From assembly GCF_016862995.1 (NCBI RefSeq), contig NZ_BOOA01000006.1, positions 1 through 64,000 of the forward strand: a DNA stretch of 64,000 bases, read 5' to 3'. Made by a program: the position numbers and the translations under genes. The first letter of the stretch is position 1. The number at the start of each line of letters is the position of its first letter. The notes beneath the pieces were generated by a model. It saw only the letters and a list, made by a program, of their open reading frames with translations, had not been told where the DNA came from and did not search any database. Shown in pieces: positions 30,680-40,851 of this stretch. This stretch comes from Acrocarpospora phusangensis (lineage in GTDB: Bacteria; Actinomycetota; Actinomycetes; Streptosporangiales; Streptosporangiaceae).

Positions 30680-33600
30680 TCAGGAGGGCGGGGGAACATA
30701 AGCGGCGCCGTCCGGCGACAGCACATATCCCTTGGACTTGAGGTAGGCGATCTCCCGCGCGTACGCCGATCCCGGCCGGGCGTCCTTGGTGGCGCGCACG
30801 AAGACGTGCCCGTCGGCGATCGCGCGATCCAGGAAGGCCTCGTTCAGCGCCCACTGTTCGGTTGGGGTGAGTTTGTCGAAGACCTTGGGGTCCACGTAGA
30901 AGTAGTTCGCCCCGATCGCCTTGGCGTGGTCGAGGTATTCCGGGAAGTGCCCGATGACGGTCACCCCGCACGGCGCGTTGTGCACGAGCGCGGACGCGCC
31001 GCCGGCCGCCACAAAGTAGGTGTGCTCGCCGGCCACTGTCAGGTTGTGCACCTGGACGCGCTCCGCCCAGTGGCGGACCGAGTCGACCTGGATCCAGGTG
31101 CCCGCCGAGGTCCGCAGCCAGGAGCCCGCCTTCAGCCGCCCGGCCTCCACCCAGCTGCCGAGATCCGGCTCCCAGAAGGGATGCGTGTCCGTCGCCACCA
31201 GCGGTTCGGCGTCGCCGCGGACCGTGATCGCGACCATGGATTTCAGCCCGTCACTGCCGAGCAGCGCCACCACTGGCCGCGGCCGCGCCTCACCCGTCCG
31301 CGGGTCGGCCGCCATCACCAGGTCGCCGGCCTTCACCTGCTCGATCGGCCGGTAGGAGCCGTCCGCCATCAGCACCGGCGTGCCTGGGGCGAAGCTGCTG
31401 CGCACCACGCAGAGGGCGCCGACCCGCCCTGCTCTGCCGGCCAGGCTGTTGGCCGCCTTCTCCACCCACGCGGACTTGACGCCGAGCCGTTGCACCACGG
31501 TGGCGATCCTGGAGCCGGGAATGAAGCCGACCGCGAACATCGCGCAGGCCACGAAGTCGCCCTTCGCGCAGTTCTCCGCGTCCTCGATCAGCATGTTCAT
31601 CAGGTAGCCGAGGATGGATTTGATCTTGCCTTTGAGCTCCTCGGGGATGTCGAAGCCGACGAGCTTCTCCAGTTGCTGGACCGTCCAGCAGCCACACGCG
31701 AACATGTTCTGGAGCCGGTCGTCCATGTCCTTGAGCTTCTCGGCGAACGACGAGGCGGCCTTCCAGTTCTTGCACTTCTGCGAACTGGTGTTCTTGCAGA
31801 ACTTCTTGTAATTCCGCTCGTAGTCCAGGCAGGCCTGGTACTGGTGGTCCTTCTCGAAGTCCTTGCGTACGCAGACCGACAGGCCGGTCCGGTCCGACAG
31901 GCCGATCGGGTTGTCCCCCGCGTACGCGTAGGGGTTGGCCCATTGGGGCTTGCGCAGGTCCAGGAGCGGGTCGGTGGAGACGAAACGGCCGATCGAGGGG
32001 TCGTAGTAGCGCGCGGACAAATAGTCCAGGCCGGTCGAGTCGTCCTCCACCAGGCCGAGGAACCCGTGGTCGGTGAACGGCAGGTCGTCGATGCCGCGGC
32101 GTTTCCCGTAGGGCAGGTAGCGTTCCCGGGAGACCTGGCCGGTGCCGTCGTCGATCGCCAGTTGCGTCGATCCGTGCAGGCCGGCGGTCAGCCACTTCAG
32201 CCCGCCGGTGGCCCGCATGGCGACCGTCGAGCCGTCGGGGGTGGTGTAGTAGCGCGACCCGGTGACCACGCCGCCCGCCAGCGTCAGCTCCATCGCGCCC
32301 AGGTAGAGCACGGTCTTGCCCGGCTCGCGGCGGATCAGCCGCTCCCCGGCCGCGTCGTACACCATCGTGGTCTGGTCGCCGCCGACCGTCGCCGTGGTGA
32401 GCTGGCCGAGCGGGTCCCACTCGAAGGTGGCGCCGGTGCCGCCGACGGTGCGGGAGGTCATCTGACCGGCGGCGTCGTACCCGTAGGAGTCGGTGCCGCC
32501 GGGACGGCTGATCGAGCTGACGGCGTTGGGCCGGACCGACGTGGGGCCGGAGGCGGGATAGTTGTGCGTGGCGGTCTGCCCGCCCTCGGTGGAGCTGACG
32601 ATGTTGCCCACCGCGTCGTAGCCGAACGCCTGACTGTAGGGGTCGATCCCGAGACTGTCCGCTCCCCCCTGGCAGGTGGCCGCCGTGGTGGTGAAGGCGG
32701 TCGACAGGCGGTGCAGCCCGTCGTAGCCGAAACACTCCGACTGGCCGGGGCTGCCGCCCACGGCGGAGGAGGCGTCCAGGATCCTGGTGATCTCACCGGA
32801 CAGGTCGTAGCTGTAGCGGTCGTCCTGCACGGTCTGCGGCGTGGCGTCGGCGCCGGTGGCGGTCGTCACCCGGTCCAGCCATCCGGTGCCGGCGTTCCAG
32901 GCCAGGGTTCGTCTGATCTTTCCGGTCGGGCCGTACCAGCGGTCGGACATCAGGCCGGTGGGCGTGTAGGCGGTGTCCTTGACGTAGGTGACGCCGCCGC
33001 CCAGGTCGGAGGTGAGGGTCTTGGGCAGGCCGAGGCCGGTGTAGCCGGAGGTGATCGTCTCGGCGGGCAGCCCGCCGGCCGCCGGCATGCCCAGCGTGGC
33101 GATCGCGCCGCCGAGGGTGTAGGAGCTGGTGAACGTGTACGACCCGGCCAGCAGCCCTTCGACGGCGGGCACGGTCACCGTGGACCCGGTGGGGCGGCCC
33201 ATCGGGTCGTAGCCGGTGACCGTCTCGGTGTACGCGTTCGCGCCGTAGTACCTGGTGGAGGAGGTCGGCCGTCCCTTGGACAGGGTGTCGTACGCCAATT
33301 CGGCGAGTTTGACGCCGGTGCCCGCCTCGCCTGACCACTGCGCGGTCTTGCGGCCCAGGTCGTCGTAGCTGTAGGAGACTTTCTGGCCCTTGCCGTTGAT
33401 CGTCCAGAGCAGGTTGCCGGCGGCGTCGTGCGCCTGGGTGGTGTCTCCCGCGTCGGGGTCGTGCCCGCCGGTACGACGCCCCAGCAGGTCGTAGCCGAAC
33501 GTGCGGATGTTGCCCTTGGCGTCGGTCTGTCTGGTCAGGTTGCCGTTGAGGTCGAACTCGAAGACGGTGTCGTGGTGGGTGGTCGCGTCCTTCCATTCCT

Positions 33601-36600
33601 CGATCTTCGTGACCTGGTCGGCCACGTCGCTGACGTGAACGGTTTTGCCGCCGGTGGGTGGCTGAACCTGCCGGACGTCGGCGAAGGGATAGCTGGTGGT
33701 GGTCCGGCGGAACTCGGCCGCTCCCGCCATGTCGGCGACGGCCGTCGGCCTGGCGAGACCGTCGTAGGTCTGGGCGGTCCAGCGCGGCAGCGTGCTGAGC
33801 GCCGGGTTGAGCAGGCCGCTGCCCGGGCCGGCGGCGTTGTGCGCCGGGGCCGACCGGGCCGCCTGGAGGCCCCGGGCGTCATAGGTGGTGACCTGGACGA
33901 TCCTGCCGCCCGCCGGGGAGGGCGTCTGCACTTCCCGCTGCCGTCCGAGCCCGTCGACGTAGGTGTGCGAATCAGTCCACACCGTCTGCGCGCCGCTACC
34001 GGACAACGACCGGCTGACCGTGGTCCGGGCAGGGCCGGTCACCAGCCCGGCGCCGTCCACCGGGATCGTGTACGCCACGCTCGCGGCGGGGGTGTCACCC
34101 GATCGGGGACGTTCGGGAGTCCACAGGCGCAGGGTCCGGCCCAGCGCGTCGTAGTCGATGCCGCGCTCATGGCCGTCGGCGTCCCTTGACGTGACCACCT
34201 TGCCGTGGCGGTGATCCGGCCAGCTGGTGAGCGTGTGGCCGAGCTGGTCGGTGTGGGCGACCCCGTTGCCGGGCCAGCCGACGGCGGGGCTGAAGGTGGT
34301 GGAGCTGACCTTTCCGAGCGGGTTGGCCTGGGTGAGCTGGCGGCCGTACCCGTCGTAGGTGGTCTTCACCGTGGCCACGTCGGTGGCGTTGAGATTGGTA
34401 CGGACCTCGGTCGGGTTGCCCTTGGTGGGGGTGGCGGTGGTGCTGGTCGCGCCGTCGTACAGGGTGACGGTCCTGCCCAGGAGTGTGCCGCTGGTGCAGG
34501 TGTCGCCGGCGCGGCGTTCCTCGGTCATCGGCAGGTTCAGCATCCACAGCGCCGTGTTGCGGGCGTAGGTGACGCTGGCGCACGCGTTGTCGGTGGCCAG
34601 GCCGCGCTGCCCGGCCTCGTTGATCGTGCTGGGCAGGCCGTCGGCGTTGTAGGCGGTGGTGGTGTCGACGTAGCGCCAGCCCGCGGTGACCTTGTCGCGG
34701 GAGACCTCCTTGGTGGCGTCGACGCGGACCGGATCGTAGACGCCGGGTCCGTTTCCGGTGGACACGCGGGTGTGTTCGGTCCGGGTGCCGCCCATCTCCT
34801 CGTACGCGGTGGGGCCGCTCGCGGTGGCGGCGGTCGCCCGGTACGTCTGCTGTTGCAGCACCCGCCCCGCCAGCGGGCGTCGATCCTGACGGGCGGTGTT
34901 CTCGAAGTCGGTGATGGTGGTGTTGCGGGTGCCGCCGCCGGCCAGGACGTCGTCGTACATGCCGCGGTAGAAGGTCGCCAGCGAGACCGAGTATCCGGCC
35001 GGGTCGGCGCCCGCGCCGACGATGGTGCGGACCTGCTGGTAGCCGCGGAACTGGTCCCAGTCCTCCTCCCGGAACACGCACGCCTCCGGGAACGGGAAGG
35101 TGATCACGCAGAGTTCGGTCTTGGTGTCGATGTAGGAGAACGGTTTGGCCCAGCCGGGGTTGCCCACGTACTCGTAGCGGGTGGCCATGTTCGGGGATCC
35201 GGCCACCATGTCGCGCTCGCTCACCTGGGTGGTGAGCCACTTGTTGTAGACGGCGAAGACGGTGATGACGCCGCCGAGCGCGTTCTCGTAGGTGTCGATG
35301 TAGTCGTAGTAGCAGTCGGCCACCCGGGTGTCCCACCCGGTCGGGGAGCTGGTCCAGTTGCAGCCCTTCGGCTGGCCGTAGCTCACCTCGATCCGGCCGC
35401 CGAGGCCGTTGGCGACGGCGGAGACACGCGGGAAGCTGAGCCGGGCGGTCCGCTCGCCCTCGACCAGGCGGCCGTGGTCGGCCCGGTTGTCCAGCAGGGT
35501 GGAGTCGAAGTCCATGACCGGCAGGACCACGTCGGGGCCGTCTCCGGCCAGGCCGACGGTTTTGATCGTGTCCAGCCAGAGGAGCTGGTTGACGTTGCCG
35601 CCCGGGGTGACCGGATGGGAGGCCACCCAGCGGTAGCCGAACTCGTACCGGGCGACCTCGTCCCACGGCCCGGAGCCCAGCCGCGCCGAGGTGACGATGG
35701 AGTCCAGCCGTTTGGTGATGTAGAACGCGGTGCTGTCGTTCTGGCAGTTGGTCGAGCCGGGCACGCAGTTCAGGTCGCCGGGGGTGTCGTCGAACCAGGG
35801 TCCTCCGTGGCCGGGTGGCGGGGTGCCCCGGTTGACCGCGTTGAAGACCACCTGCGCCGCCGGGACGGACCCCGCCACCCCGGAGTTGTGACCGTATTCG
35901 ACGCGTGCCAGATATCCACCCCGGTCGTAGCGGATGGCGCCGCCCAGCCCGCAGCCGCCGCAGTAGCCGTTCTCCTCCCGGGTGTAGAAGTAGTCGACCA
36001 CGTTCGCCTTGGCGTCGACCTCCTGGTCGAGGTACCACCGCCAGGGCGCCCGGCAGAACGATCCCGCTCCCAGGGCCGGGCTCTGGCCGGTGGTGAAGTT
36101 GTGCTTGGGATACTGGCTGTGGCACGGCTCGCCGGGATCGTCACCCAGGTAGGGCGCCTGCAGTGACGCGTCCCGCCGGAACCCGAACCGGTAGACGGTG
36201 CCGTCCTGGGTGGTCACCCGCCAGTAGGGCTGCTGGCTCTCGGCCCCGCTGGCGATCTGCTCGATCTTCCAGCCGAAGTCCTCCACCGTCTTGTACGCCC
36301 CTGACGTGCGATCCTTCACAATCGCCGAGGACCGGCCCTCCAAGGAGAGCACGAGGTGGGAGTTGCCGCGATCGATGGTCGCCGAATCCTCGTCGTTCTC
36401 GTCCGGCGACTCCCAGCACCAGTGTTTCCAGCTGTGCTGGTTGATGTTCTTACTCAGTTCGGGCGCGATCACGGAGAAGAAGGCGTCCGACGCGCACGAC
36501 CGGAAACGCCGCTCGATGTACGCGTCCGACAGCCCCCACCCCATCCCCACCCACGGAGCCTGGTTGTTGCTGTATCCGGTCAGCGAGTCCACCGACGAGG

Positions 36601-37507
36601 ACGAGTACGCCAGCGCCAGTTCGGGCCCGAGCCCCGACACCGAGGGCGGCAGCGGGATCGGAACGGTGTAGGAGAAGTCCCCGCCCGAGTTCCCCGACTG
36701 CCAGGTGCCGGACGGCTTGAGGTCGGTGGCCGCGAAACTCCCGGTGGCCGAGGTCGGATCCGGCGGTTCGGCGAAGGACGCCAGCAGCACTACCGAGCCG
36801 TTCTCGGGCGCGGTGGCGATGTCGGCCCTGATCCGGTTGCCGGCCAGATCGTTGGTGACGCGGAGCCGCCGGGCTCCACCGCGGCAGCCCGCGGCGGGAA
36901 CCGGGTCCAGCGCGCATGCGGGCAGTTCCACCAGCCCGAGCCGGGACGCGAACCCGGCTGGATGAGCGTCGCGGAAGGGGCCGTAGTCAATGCTCAGTCC
37001 GACGCGCCCCGGCGTGGCGACCGCGTCGGCGCGGGTCAGGGTGACGGCCATGCCCACCCCGCCCAGCCGGCGGGCGGTCTCACTGCCGAGGCTGCGTACC
37101 CGTACCCGTCCGGGCGGCAGGGCAGCGCGTTCCGCCGCCTCCCGTTCCGCCTTGGGGGCGTTCTCGCGCACCGGCTCCGGTCTGGCCTGGCCGACCCGTA
37201 CGCCCAGGTTCCCGGCGGCGACGAGTTCACCCGGCCGCACCACGACGTCGGCCTGCCCGGCTTCCGGCCAGACCGGGGCCGGTGTGGCAGCCGCGGGAAG
37301 ATCCTCCCGTCCGGGCGGCGGTGTGGCCTGGGCGACCGGGACCGACGCGACTGATATTTCCGGATTCGTGGGCGGTGCGGCCGCGGCTGCGGCTTCGACC
37401 AGCCCTGGTGGTACTCCTCCACCCGACAGGAACACGGCCACCGCCGTGCCGATACTTCCCCCGACGAGCCCGACCCTTCCCCGTACCGTTCCCATGCGTA
37501 CCCCCAC
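30680..37507 (-). CDS. RHS/YD-repeat polymorphic toxin with SpvB-like head and pretoxin-HINT domain
   Basis: A 2275-aa exported protein. An N-terminal signal or anchor ('LVGGSIGTAVAVFLSGG') precedes a Pro/Ala-rich segment and an SpvB/TcaC-like head ('YTVPIPLPPSVSGLGPELAL', 'PWVGMGWGLSDAYIERRFRS'). Dozens of YD repeats follow. The core ends 'LDYLSARYYDPSIGRF' and 'NPYAYAGDNPIGLSDRTG'. A Lys/Cys-rich spacer of lower GC leads to a HINT autoprotease that begins 'SFAPGTPVLMADGSYRPIE' and ends 'VHN'. The final ~98 residues ('APCGVTVIGHFPEYLDHAKA' onwards) are the variable toxin tip, which I cannot identify. No immunity gene follows on the same strand. Confidence 0.9.
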   Translation of the reverse strand: MGVRMGTVRGRVGLVGGSIGTAVAVFLSGGGVPPGLVEAAAAAAPPTNPEISVASVPVAQATPPPGREDLPAAATPAPVWPEAGQADVVVRPGELVAAGNLGVRVGQARPEPVRENAPKAEREAAERAALPPGRVRVRSLGSETARRLGGVGMAVTLTRADAVATPGRVGLSIDYGPFRDAHPAGFASRLGLVELPACALDPVPAAGCRGGARRLRVTNDLAGNRIRADIATAPENGSVVLLASFAEPPDPTSATGSFAATDLKPSGTWQSGNSGGDFSYTVPIPLPPSVSGLGPELALAYSSSSVDSLTGYSNNQAPWVGMGWGLSDAYIERRFRSCASDAFFSVIAPELSKNINQHSWKHWCWESPDENDEDSATIDRGNSHLVLSLEGRSSAIVKDRTSGAYKTVEDFGWKIEQIASGAESQQPYWRVTTQDGTVYRFGFRRDASLQAPYLGDDPGEPCHSQYPKHNFTTGQSPALGAGSFCRAPWRWYLDQEVDAKANVVDYFYTREENGYCGGCGLGGAIRYDRGGYLARVEYGHNSGVAGSVPAAQVVFNAVNRGTPPPGHGGPWFDDTPGDLNCVPGSTNCQNDSTAFYITKRLDSIVTSARLGSGPWDEVARYEFGYRWVASHPVTPGGNVNQLLWLDTIKTVGLAGDGPDVVLPVMDFDSTLLDNRADHGRLVEGERTARLSFPRVSAVANGLGGRIEVSYGQPKGCNWTSSPTGWDTRVADCYYDYIDTYENALGGVITVFAVYNKWLTTQVSERDMVAGSPNMATRYEYVGNPGWAKPFSYIDTKTELCVITFPFPEACVFREEDWDQFRGYQQVRTIVGAGADPAGYSVSLATFYRGMYDDVLAGGGTRNTTITDFENTARQDRRPLAGRVLQQQTYRATAATASGPTAYEEMGGTRTEHTRVSTGNGPGVYDPVRVDATKEVSRDKVTAGWRYVDTTTAYNADGLPSTINEAGQRGLATDNACASVTYARNTALWMLNLPMTEERRAGDTCTSGTLLGRTVTLYDGATSTTATPTKGNPTEVRTNLNATDVATVKTTYDGYGRQLTQANPLGKVSSTTFSPAVGWPGNGVAHTDQLGHTLTSWPDHRHGKVVTSRDADGHERGIDYDALGRTLRLWTPERPRSGDTPAASVAYTIPVDGAGLVTGPARTTVSRSLSGSGAQTVWTDSHTYVDGLGRQREVQTPSPAGGRIVQVTTYDARGLQAARSAPAHNAAGPGSGLLNPALSTLPRWTAQTYDGLARPTAVADMAGAAEFRRTTTSYPFADVRQVQPPTGGKTVHVSDVADQVTKIEEWKDATTHHDTVFEFDLNGNLTRQTDAKGNIRTFGYDLLGRRTGGHDPDAGDTTQAHDAAGNLLWTINGKGQKVSYSYDDLGRKTAQWSGEAGTGVKLAELAYDTLSKGRPTSSTRYYGANAYTETVTGYDPMGRPTGSTVTVPAVEGLLAGSYTFTSSYTLGGAIATLGMPAAGGLPAETITSGYTGLGLPKTLTSDLGGGVTYVKDTAYTPTGLMSDRWYGPTGKIRRTLAWNAGTGWLDRVTTATGADATPQTVQDDRYSYDLSGEITRILDASSAVGGSPGQSECFGYDGLHRLSTAFTTTAATCQGGADSLGIDPYSQAFGYDAVGNIVSSTEGGQTATHNYPASGPTSVRPNAVSSISRPGGTDSYGYDAAGQMTSRTVGGTGATFEWDPLGQLTTATVGGDQTTMVYDAAGERLIRREPGKTVLYLGAMELTLAGGVVTGSRYYTTPDGSTVAMRATGGLKWLTAGLHGSTQLAIDDGTGQVSRERYLPYGKRRGIDDLPFTDHGFLGLVEDDSTGLDYLSARYYDPSIGRFVSTDPLLDLRKPQWANPYAYAGDNPIGLSDRTGLSVCVRKDFEKDHQYQACLDYERNYKKFCKNTSSQKCKNWKAASSFAEKLKDMDDRLQNMFACGCWTVQQLEKLVGFDIPEELKGKIKSILGYLMNMLIEDAENCAKGDFVACAMFAVGFIPGSRIATVVQRLGVKSAWVEKAANSLAGRAGRVGALCVVRSSFAPGTPVLMADGSYRPIEQVKAGDLVMAADPRTGEARPRPVVALLGSDGLKSMVAITVRGDAEPLVATDTHPFWEPDLGSWVEAGRLKAGSWLRTSAGTWIQVDSVRHWAERVQVHNLTVAGEHTYFVAAGGASALVHNAPCGVTVIGHFPEYLDHAKAIGANYFYVDPKVFDKLTPTEQWALNEAFLDRAIADGHVFVRATKDARPGSAYAREIAYLKSKGYVLSPDGAAYVPPPS

Positions 37508-37654
37508 GCATTCCGTGGCACACGATTGAGGCAGTCACGGGGATCATCACTTTTCTCATTACCAGTGACAAGAGATGAAATATGTAAGGAAACAGGCACT
37601 CGGGGTCACTGCGACAGGCGTCCAAAAGATGGATCGCCGAGGCAGAAGATACGG

Positions 37655-37825
37655 CTGATCTCGGACAGCCCCAGCTCGAGGGGGGGCCTGCTCGATGAGG
37701 AGGGACATCTCGCGAGCACCTACGGCACGGACGCCTTAGTCCTCATCCGGCCGGACGGGCATGTCGGACTTGTCGCCGAGCCTTCGGACACGTCAGCCGT
37801 TGCCGTCTACCTCCGTGCACTGTGA
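37655..37825 (+). pseudogene. C-terminal remnant of an FAD aromatic hydroxylase
   Basis: The frame ending at TGA 37823 encodes 'ASTYGTDALVLIRPDGHVGL' and then 'VYLRAL'. This is the terminal strand pair of the thioredoxin-like C-terminal domain of PheA/TfdB-type aromatic-ring monooxygenases. Nothing upstream matches the FAD domains; the RHS promoter region occupies that space. The surrounding 330 bp otherwise hold only the RHS promoter. Confidence 0.5.
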
Positions 37826-37835
37826 AAGCAGAAGG

Positions 37836-39992
37836 TCATCGATGGACGACGACCTTCTCGCTCCGTCCCGGGTAGGACATGATCAGCAGGCGCTGAGCGC
37901 CCCAGTCGTCCCCCTTGCCGGGGACCAGGTCGTAGTGGACGCGGATCCGGTAGTGGCCCGCGCCGCGCGCGGCCAGGTTGGGGAGCGGCGTGCCGCCCAT
38001 CGCGTCGGCGATCGCGATCTCACCGCTGACCGTCTGGTGGCCGAACTCGACGACGTGGTCCCAGCCCTTGGTCTCGATCGGCGGGCGGCGGAGGTAACTC
38101 GCGGTCGTGACGCACAGGGTGATGTCGGGATGGACGTAGATGTTGAGCTGGCCGGGTCCGACGCCCACGCGTTCGCTCTCGAAGGGGAGAGCGCCGTCGT
38201 ACGGGTCGTGTTCGGCGATTTCCTCCTCGTACGCCATCAGCTGGCCGTAGTCCGTGAACATGGGTTCCCGCTGGGCGACCACCTGGACCGGTTCGATGGG
38301 AGGCCGGTGGCGGGGAGCTTCCCGGCATTTGCGGCGTTCCGCGGCCTCCAGGGCGAGCATCTCGCGTTCCTCCTCGGCGGCGGCCGCGGTGACGATCGCG
38401 GCGGCGCGGGGGCAGATGTCGGCCAGGGTGTATTCGAGGTCCGCGACCCGGACGCCGTCGGTCCGCTGCACGCGGGCCAGTTCGTGCGGGTCGTTCCGGG
38501 TGTAGACGCCGCACAGGCGCTCGCCGTACGCGAGGACGTACCGGTCGGGGTCGTGCTTCACCGAGGTGAGCACGTCGGTGGTGCGTACCTGACAGAGGAA
38601 GGTGGAGCGTGCTCCGCGAAAACAGTCCTCCTGTGCCGTGGTGCCGCCACGCCACTGGTCGCCCACGGGGAGGAAGAGGAGGCCGCCGACCGGCGCGATC
38701 GCCGCCGTGGCGAGATGGAGGCGGGTGCGGCGGGGCGGACCGCCGTACAGCAGGCGCAGCAGGATCGCGGAAGCGGCGAAGGCGGCGCTGGACCACAGCG
38801 GGGACACGCCGGCCTCGCCGGTCAGGGTGAGCGAGAACATGGGGTCGAACGTGTACCCGGCCACCTCGGTGGCCGTCACGTGCGCCACGCCCGACGCGGC
38901 GGCCAGAGCCAGCGCCGCGGTCGTCGTCCGTACCAGGCGGCGGGTCCTGCGGACGACCGCGACCAGGACCAGGACGGCCAGGCCGCCCGCTCCGACGAAC
39001 ACGTTGACGGCGGCCCAGAGCATCGCCGTCTGCGGGCCGGACGACAGGACGTACTCGATCGGCCCCTCGGGTCCCAGCCAGACCGGCCGGCCGCGCACCA
39101 GCGCCGGAAGGGCCGGGAGCAGCGGGAGAGCCACCGCCGCCGCCGCGAGCGGCCACCAGCGGGCCGGCGCCCGGACCGGGACCGGCCGGGCCGACGGAAG
39201 CCGTGCGGGCGGACTCGCCAGGTCGTGGGCCGAGCGGGCCTGCCACACGATCAGCAGCGGCCCCACGACTGCGGAGACAATTAACAGGCTGTAACTGCTC
39301 CCAAGAGCGAAGAGCCACGGTGTCAGGACGTACGGCGACGCGGTGCGGACGGCTCCCGCCCAGATGGTGGTCCTCCCCCATCTGCCGTCGCGGGCCTGAG
39401 CCACCAGGGTGAGCACCAGCCACAGCGGCCAGGGGATTCCGCTCGCCCCGGCGAACTCGAAGACCTCCTCGGCGACATGCGCGTCGATCTCGTCCGCGAC
39501 CACGGTTCCGACCCAGGAGATCCCAGTGATCAGCCCGGCCACGAGCGCGGTGATCCGCAGCACCCGCGGGGCCCGGTTCAGGACCCGGAAGAACAGCGGG
39601 GCCAGGGCGAGGAGGATCAGGCCGTCGACGGCATCCGTCCACCAAGGCAGGCGGATCGGGAGCAGTTGGACCAGGTTCAGCCCCACCCAGAGATAGAGCG
39701 TCACCCGCAACCAGCGAACCGCCCGATCCCTGGGCGCCGGCTCGCCCTGACCGGTCACCCGGCCGCGCAGGATCTGCCACAACGCCCAGCCCTGGACGCA
39801 TCCGACCAGGATGAGACCGACGATCAGCCCCCACGCTTCGTCGTCCGGTTCGTCGAAGTCCTCCCGGAAGACGATCCGGACGACGGGTGCGCTGTCGCCC
39901 GTCACGAGAGCGATGACGCCGAACGCGCCGACGACCGCCGCATAGAGGACGGCGATCAGCAGGGCGGGGATGCCGAAACGGTAACGTCGCAC
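37836..39992 (-). CDS. Large polytopic membrane protein, unknown function
   Basis: A 718-aa protein with about ten to twelve hydrophobic segments in the first 430 residues and a hydrophilic C-terminal third. The C-terminal part has three Cys-containing stretches ('TAQEDCFRGARSTFLCQVRT', 'ERLCGVYTRND', 'DICPRAAAIV') and a long charged helix ('AEEEREMLALEAAERRKC'), then a beta-rich end ('HYRIRVHYDLVPGKGDDW'). Start ATG 39992. I do not recognise a family. It appears to be a single-gene unit. Confidence 0.7.
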   Translation of the reverse strand: MRRYRFGIPALLIAVLYAAVVGAFGVIALVTGDSAPVVRIVFREDFDEPDDEAWGLIVGLILVGCVQGWALWQILRGRVTGQGEPAPRDRAVRWLRVTLYLWVGLNLVQLLPIRLPWWTDAVDGLILLALAPLFFRVLNRAPRVLRITALVAGLITGISWVGTVVADEIDAHVAEEVFEFAGASGIPWPLWLVLTLVAQARDGRWGRTTIWAGAVRTASPYVLTPWLFALGSSYSLLIVSAVVGPLLIVWQARSAHDLASPPARLPSARPVPVRAPARWWPLAAAAVALPLLPALPALVRGRPVWLGPEGPIEYVLSSGPQTAMLWAAVNVFVGAGGLAVLVLVAVVRRTRRLVRTTTAALALAAASGVAHVTATEVAGYTFDPMFSLTLTGEAGVSPLWSSAAFAASAILLRLLYGGPPRRTRLHLATAAIAPVGGLLFLPVGDQWRGGTTAQEDCFRGARSTFLCQVRTTDVLTSVKHDPDRYVLAYGERLCGVYTRNDPHELARVQRTDGVRVADLEYTLADICPRAAAIVTAAAAEEEREMLALEAAERRKCREAPRHRPPIEPVQVVAQREPMFTDYGQLMAYEEEIAEHDPYDGALPFESERVGVGPGQLNIYVHPDITLCVTTASYLRRPPIETKGWDHVVEFGHQTVSGEIAIADAMGGTPLPNLAARGAGHYRIRVHYDLVPGKGDDWGAQRLLIMSYPGRSEKVVVHR

Positions 39993-40080
39993 GCGTACTT
40001 CCCGGAAGTCGAACTGGGGCGAAACCGCCTAATGTACCCCCACAGTTGATCTTCCGGTGACCGGCCGCTCGACGACTGGC

Positions 40081-40569
40081 CTACCTCTTTCGATCACCGG
40101 GAAGAGTGATCGTGTTGGTCCTGACGGACCGCACGGTCTTGCCCGCCGCGTCGATGAGCCGGATACCCACATACATTTCGTCGTCCCGATCTATCTCAAG
40201 CTCCGCGTCCTCATTGAGGAGGTACTCCGGCACGAGCATTTTCGTATGGAATTCGGCTCCGTTCGGGGTGGGGGTGATGTTCCCGATGAAGGGCCCCCAC
40301 AGGAGATCGTCGGTGAATTGGTCGTCGCCCCACAGCCGGATCTGGAGCTTGTGGCCGCGATCCTGCAACCTCCGGGCCTCTGTCTGGCTCATGCCGAAGA
40401 CGGCATCCACGTGGAACCTGTACGAGTAGGTTCCGGCGACGATGCCACCGTTCTTCAAGGTGGCGGACGTGGGGACCATGGCATTCGCGGGCGTGGCCGC
40501 GAGGCTCAGCGCGGTGAGTACCGCACCGAACACGGCCACCCGCCCGATCCGGAATACGAGTCTATTCAT
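40081..40569 (-). CDS. Small secreted protein, unknown function, 162 aa
   Basis: A clear signal peptide ends 'AATPANAMVPTSATLKNG'. The mature ~130 residues appear beta-rich with an acidic middle ('EYLLNEDAELEIDRDDEMYV') and the closing 'VRSVRTNTITLPGDRKR'. No Cys. A good purine-rich SD precedes ATG 40569. Homology not recognised. It is 88 nt downstream of nothing on its strand, so a stand-alone gene. Confidence 0.7.
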   Translation of the reverse strand: MNRLVFRIGRVAVFGAVLTALSLAATPANAMVPTSATLKNGGIVAGTYSYRFHVDAVFGMSQTEARRLQDRGHKLQIRLWGDDQFTDDLLWGPFIGNITPTPNGAEFHTKMLVPEYLLNEDAELEIDRDDEMYVGIRLIDAAGKTVRSVRTNTITLPGDRKR

Positions 40570-40851
40570 CGGTTTCTTTTCCTTCGATTGTCAGCAGGCC
40601 GAATCCGACAGGCGTTCGCCAAGGGCTCCAGCCTGTTCACGACCTTGAAAATTCGCGGCTCACCCTGAAGACGGGCCGCTTGACGCCTTGCTTTGGCCAG
40701 CTTCGCCTTCTGCTGTCCGTGAGACATCGGTCGATCGACCTAAATAGCCGGTGACAGTGACATCGAGCCCCGACGAGGACGATCCAGTTCTGCACAAAAC
40801 AGGCACACGACCTGAGCGGTGCTTTCACATCTGCTCTCTAACATCCGGGGC

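Noticed and set aside
30188..33334. 1048-aa plus-strand ORF opposite the RHS gene
   Set aside because: It is antisense to an unmistakable RHS/HINT coding sequence and shows only the Arg/Gly/Val-rich composition of a GC-skewed shadow frame.
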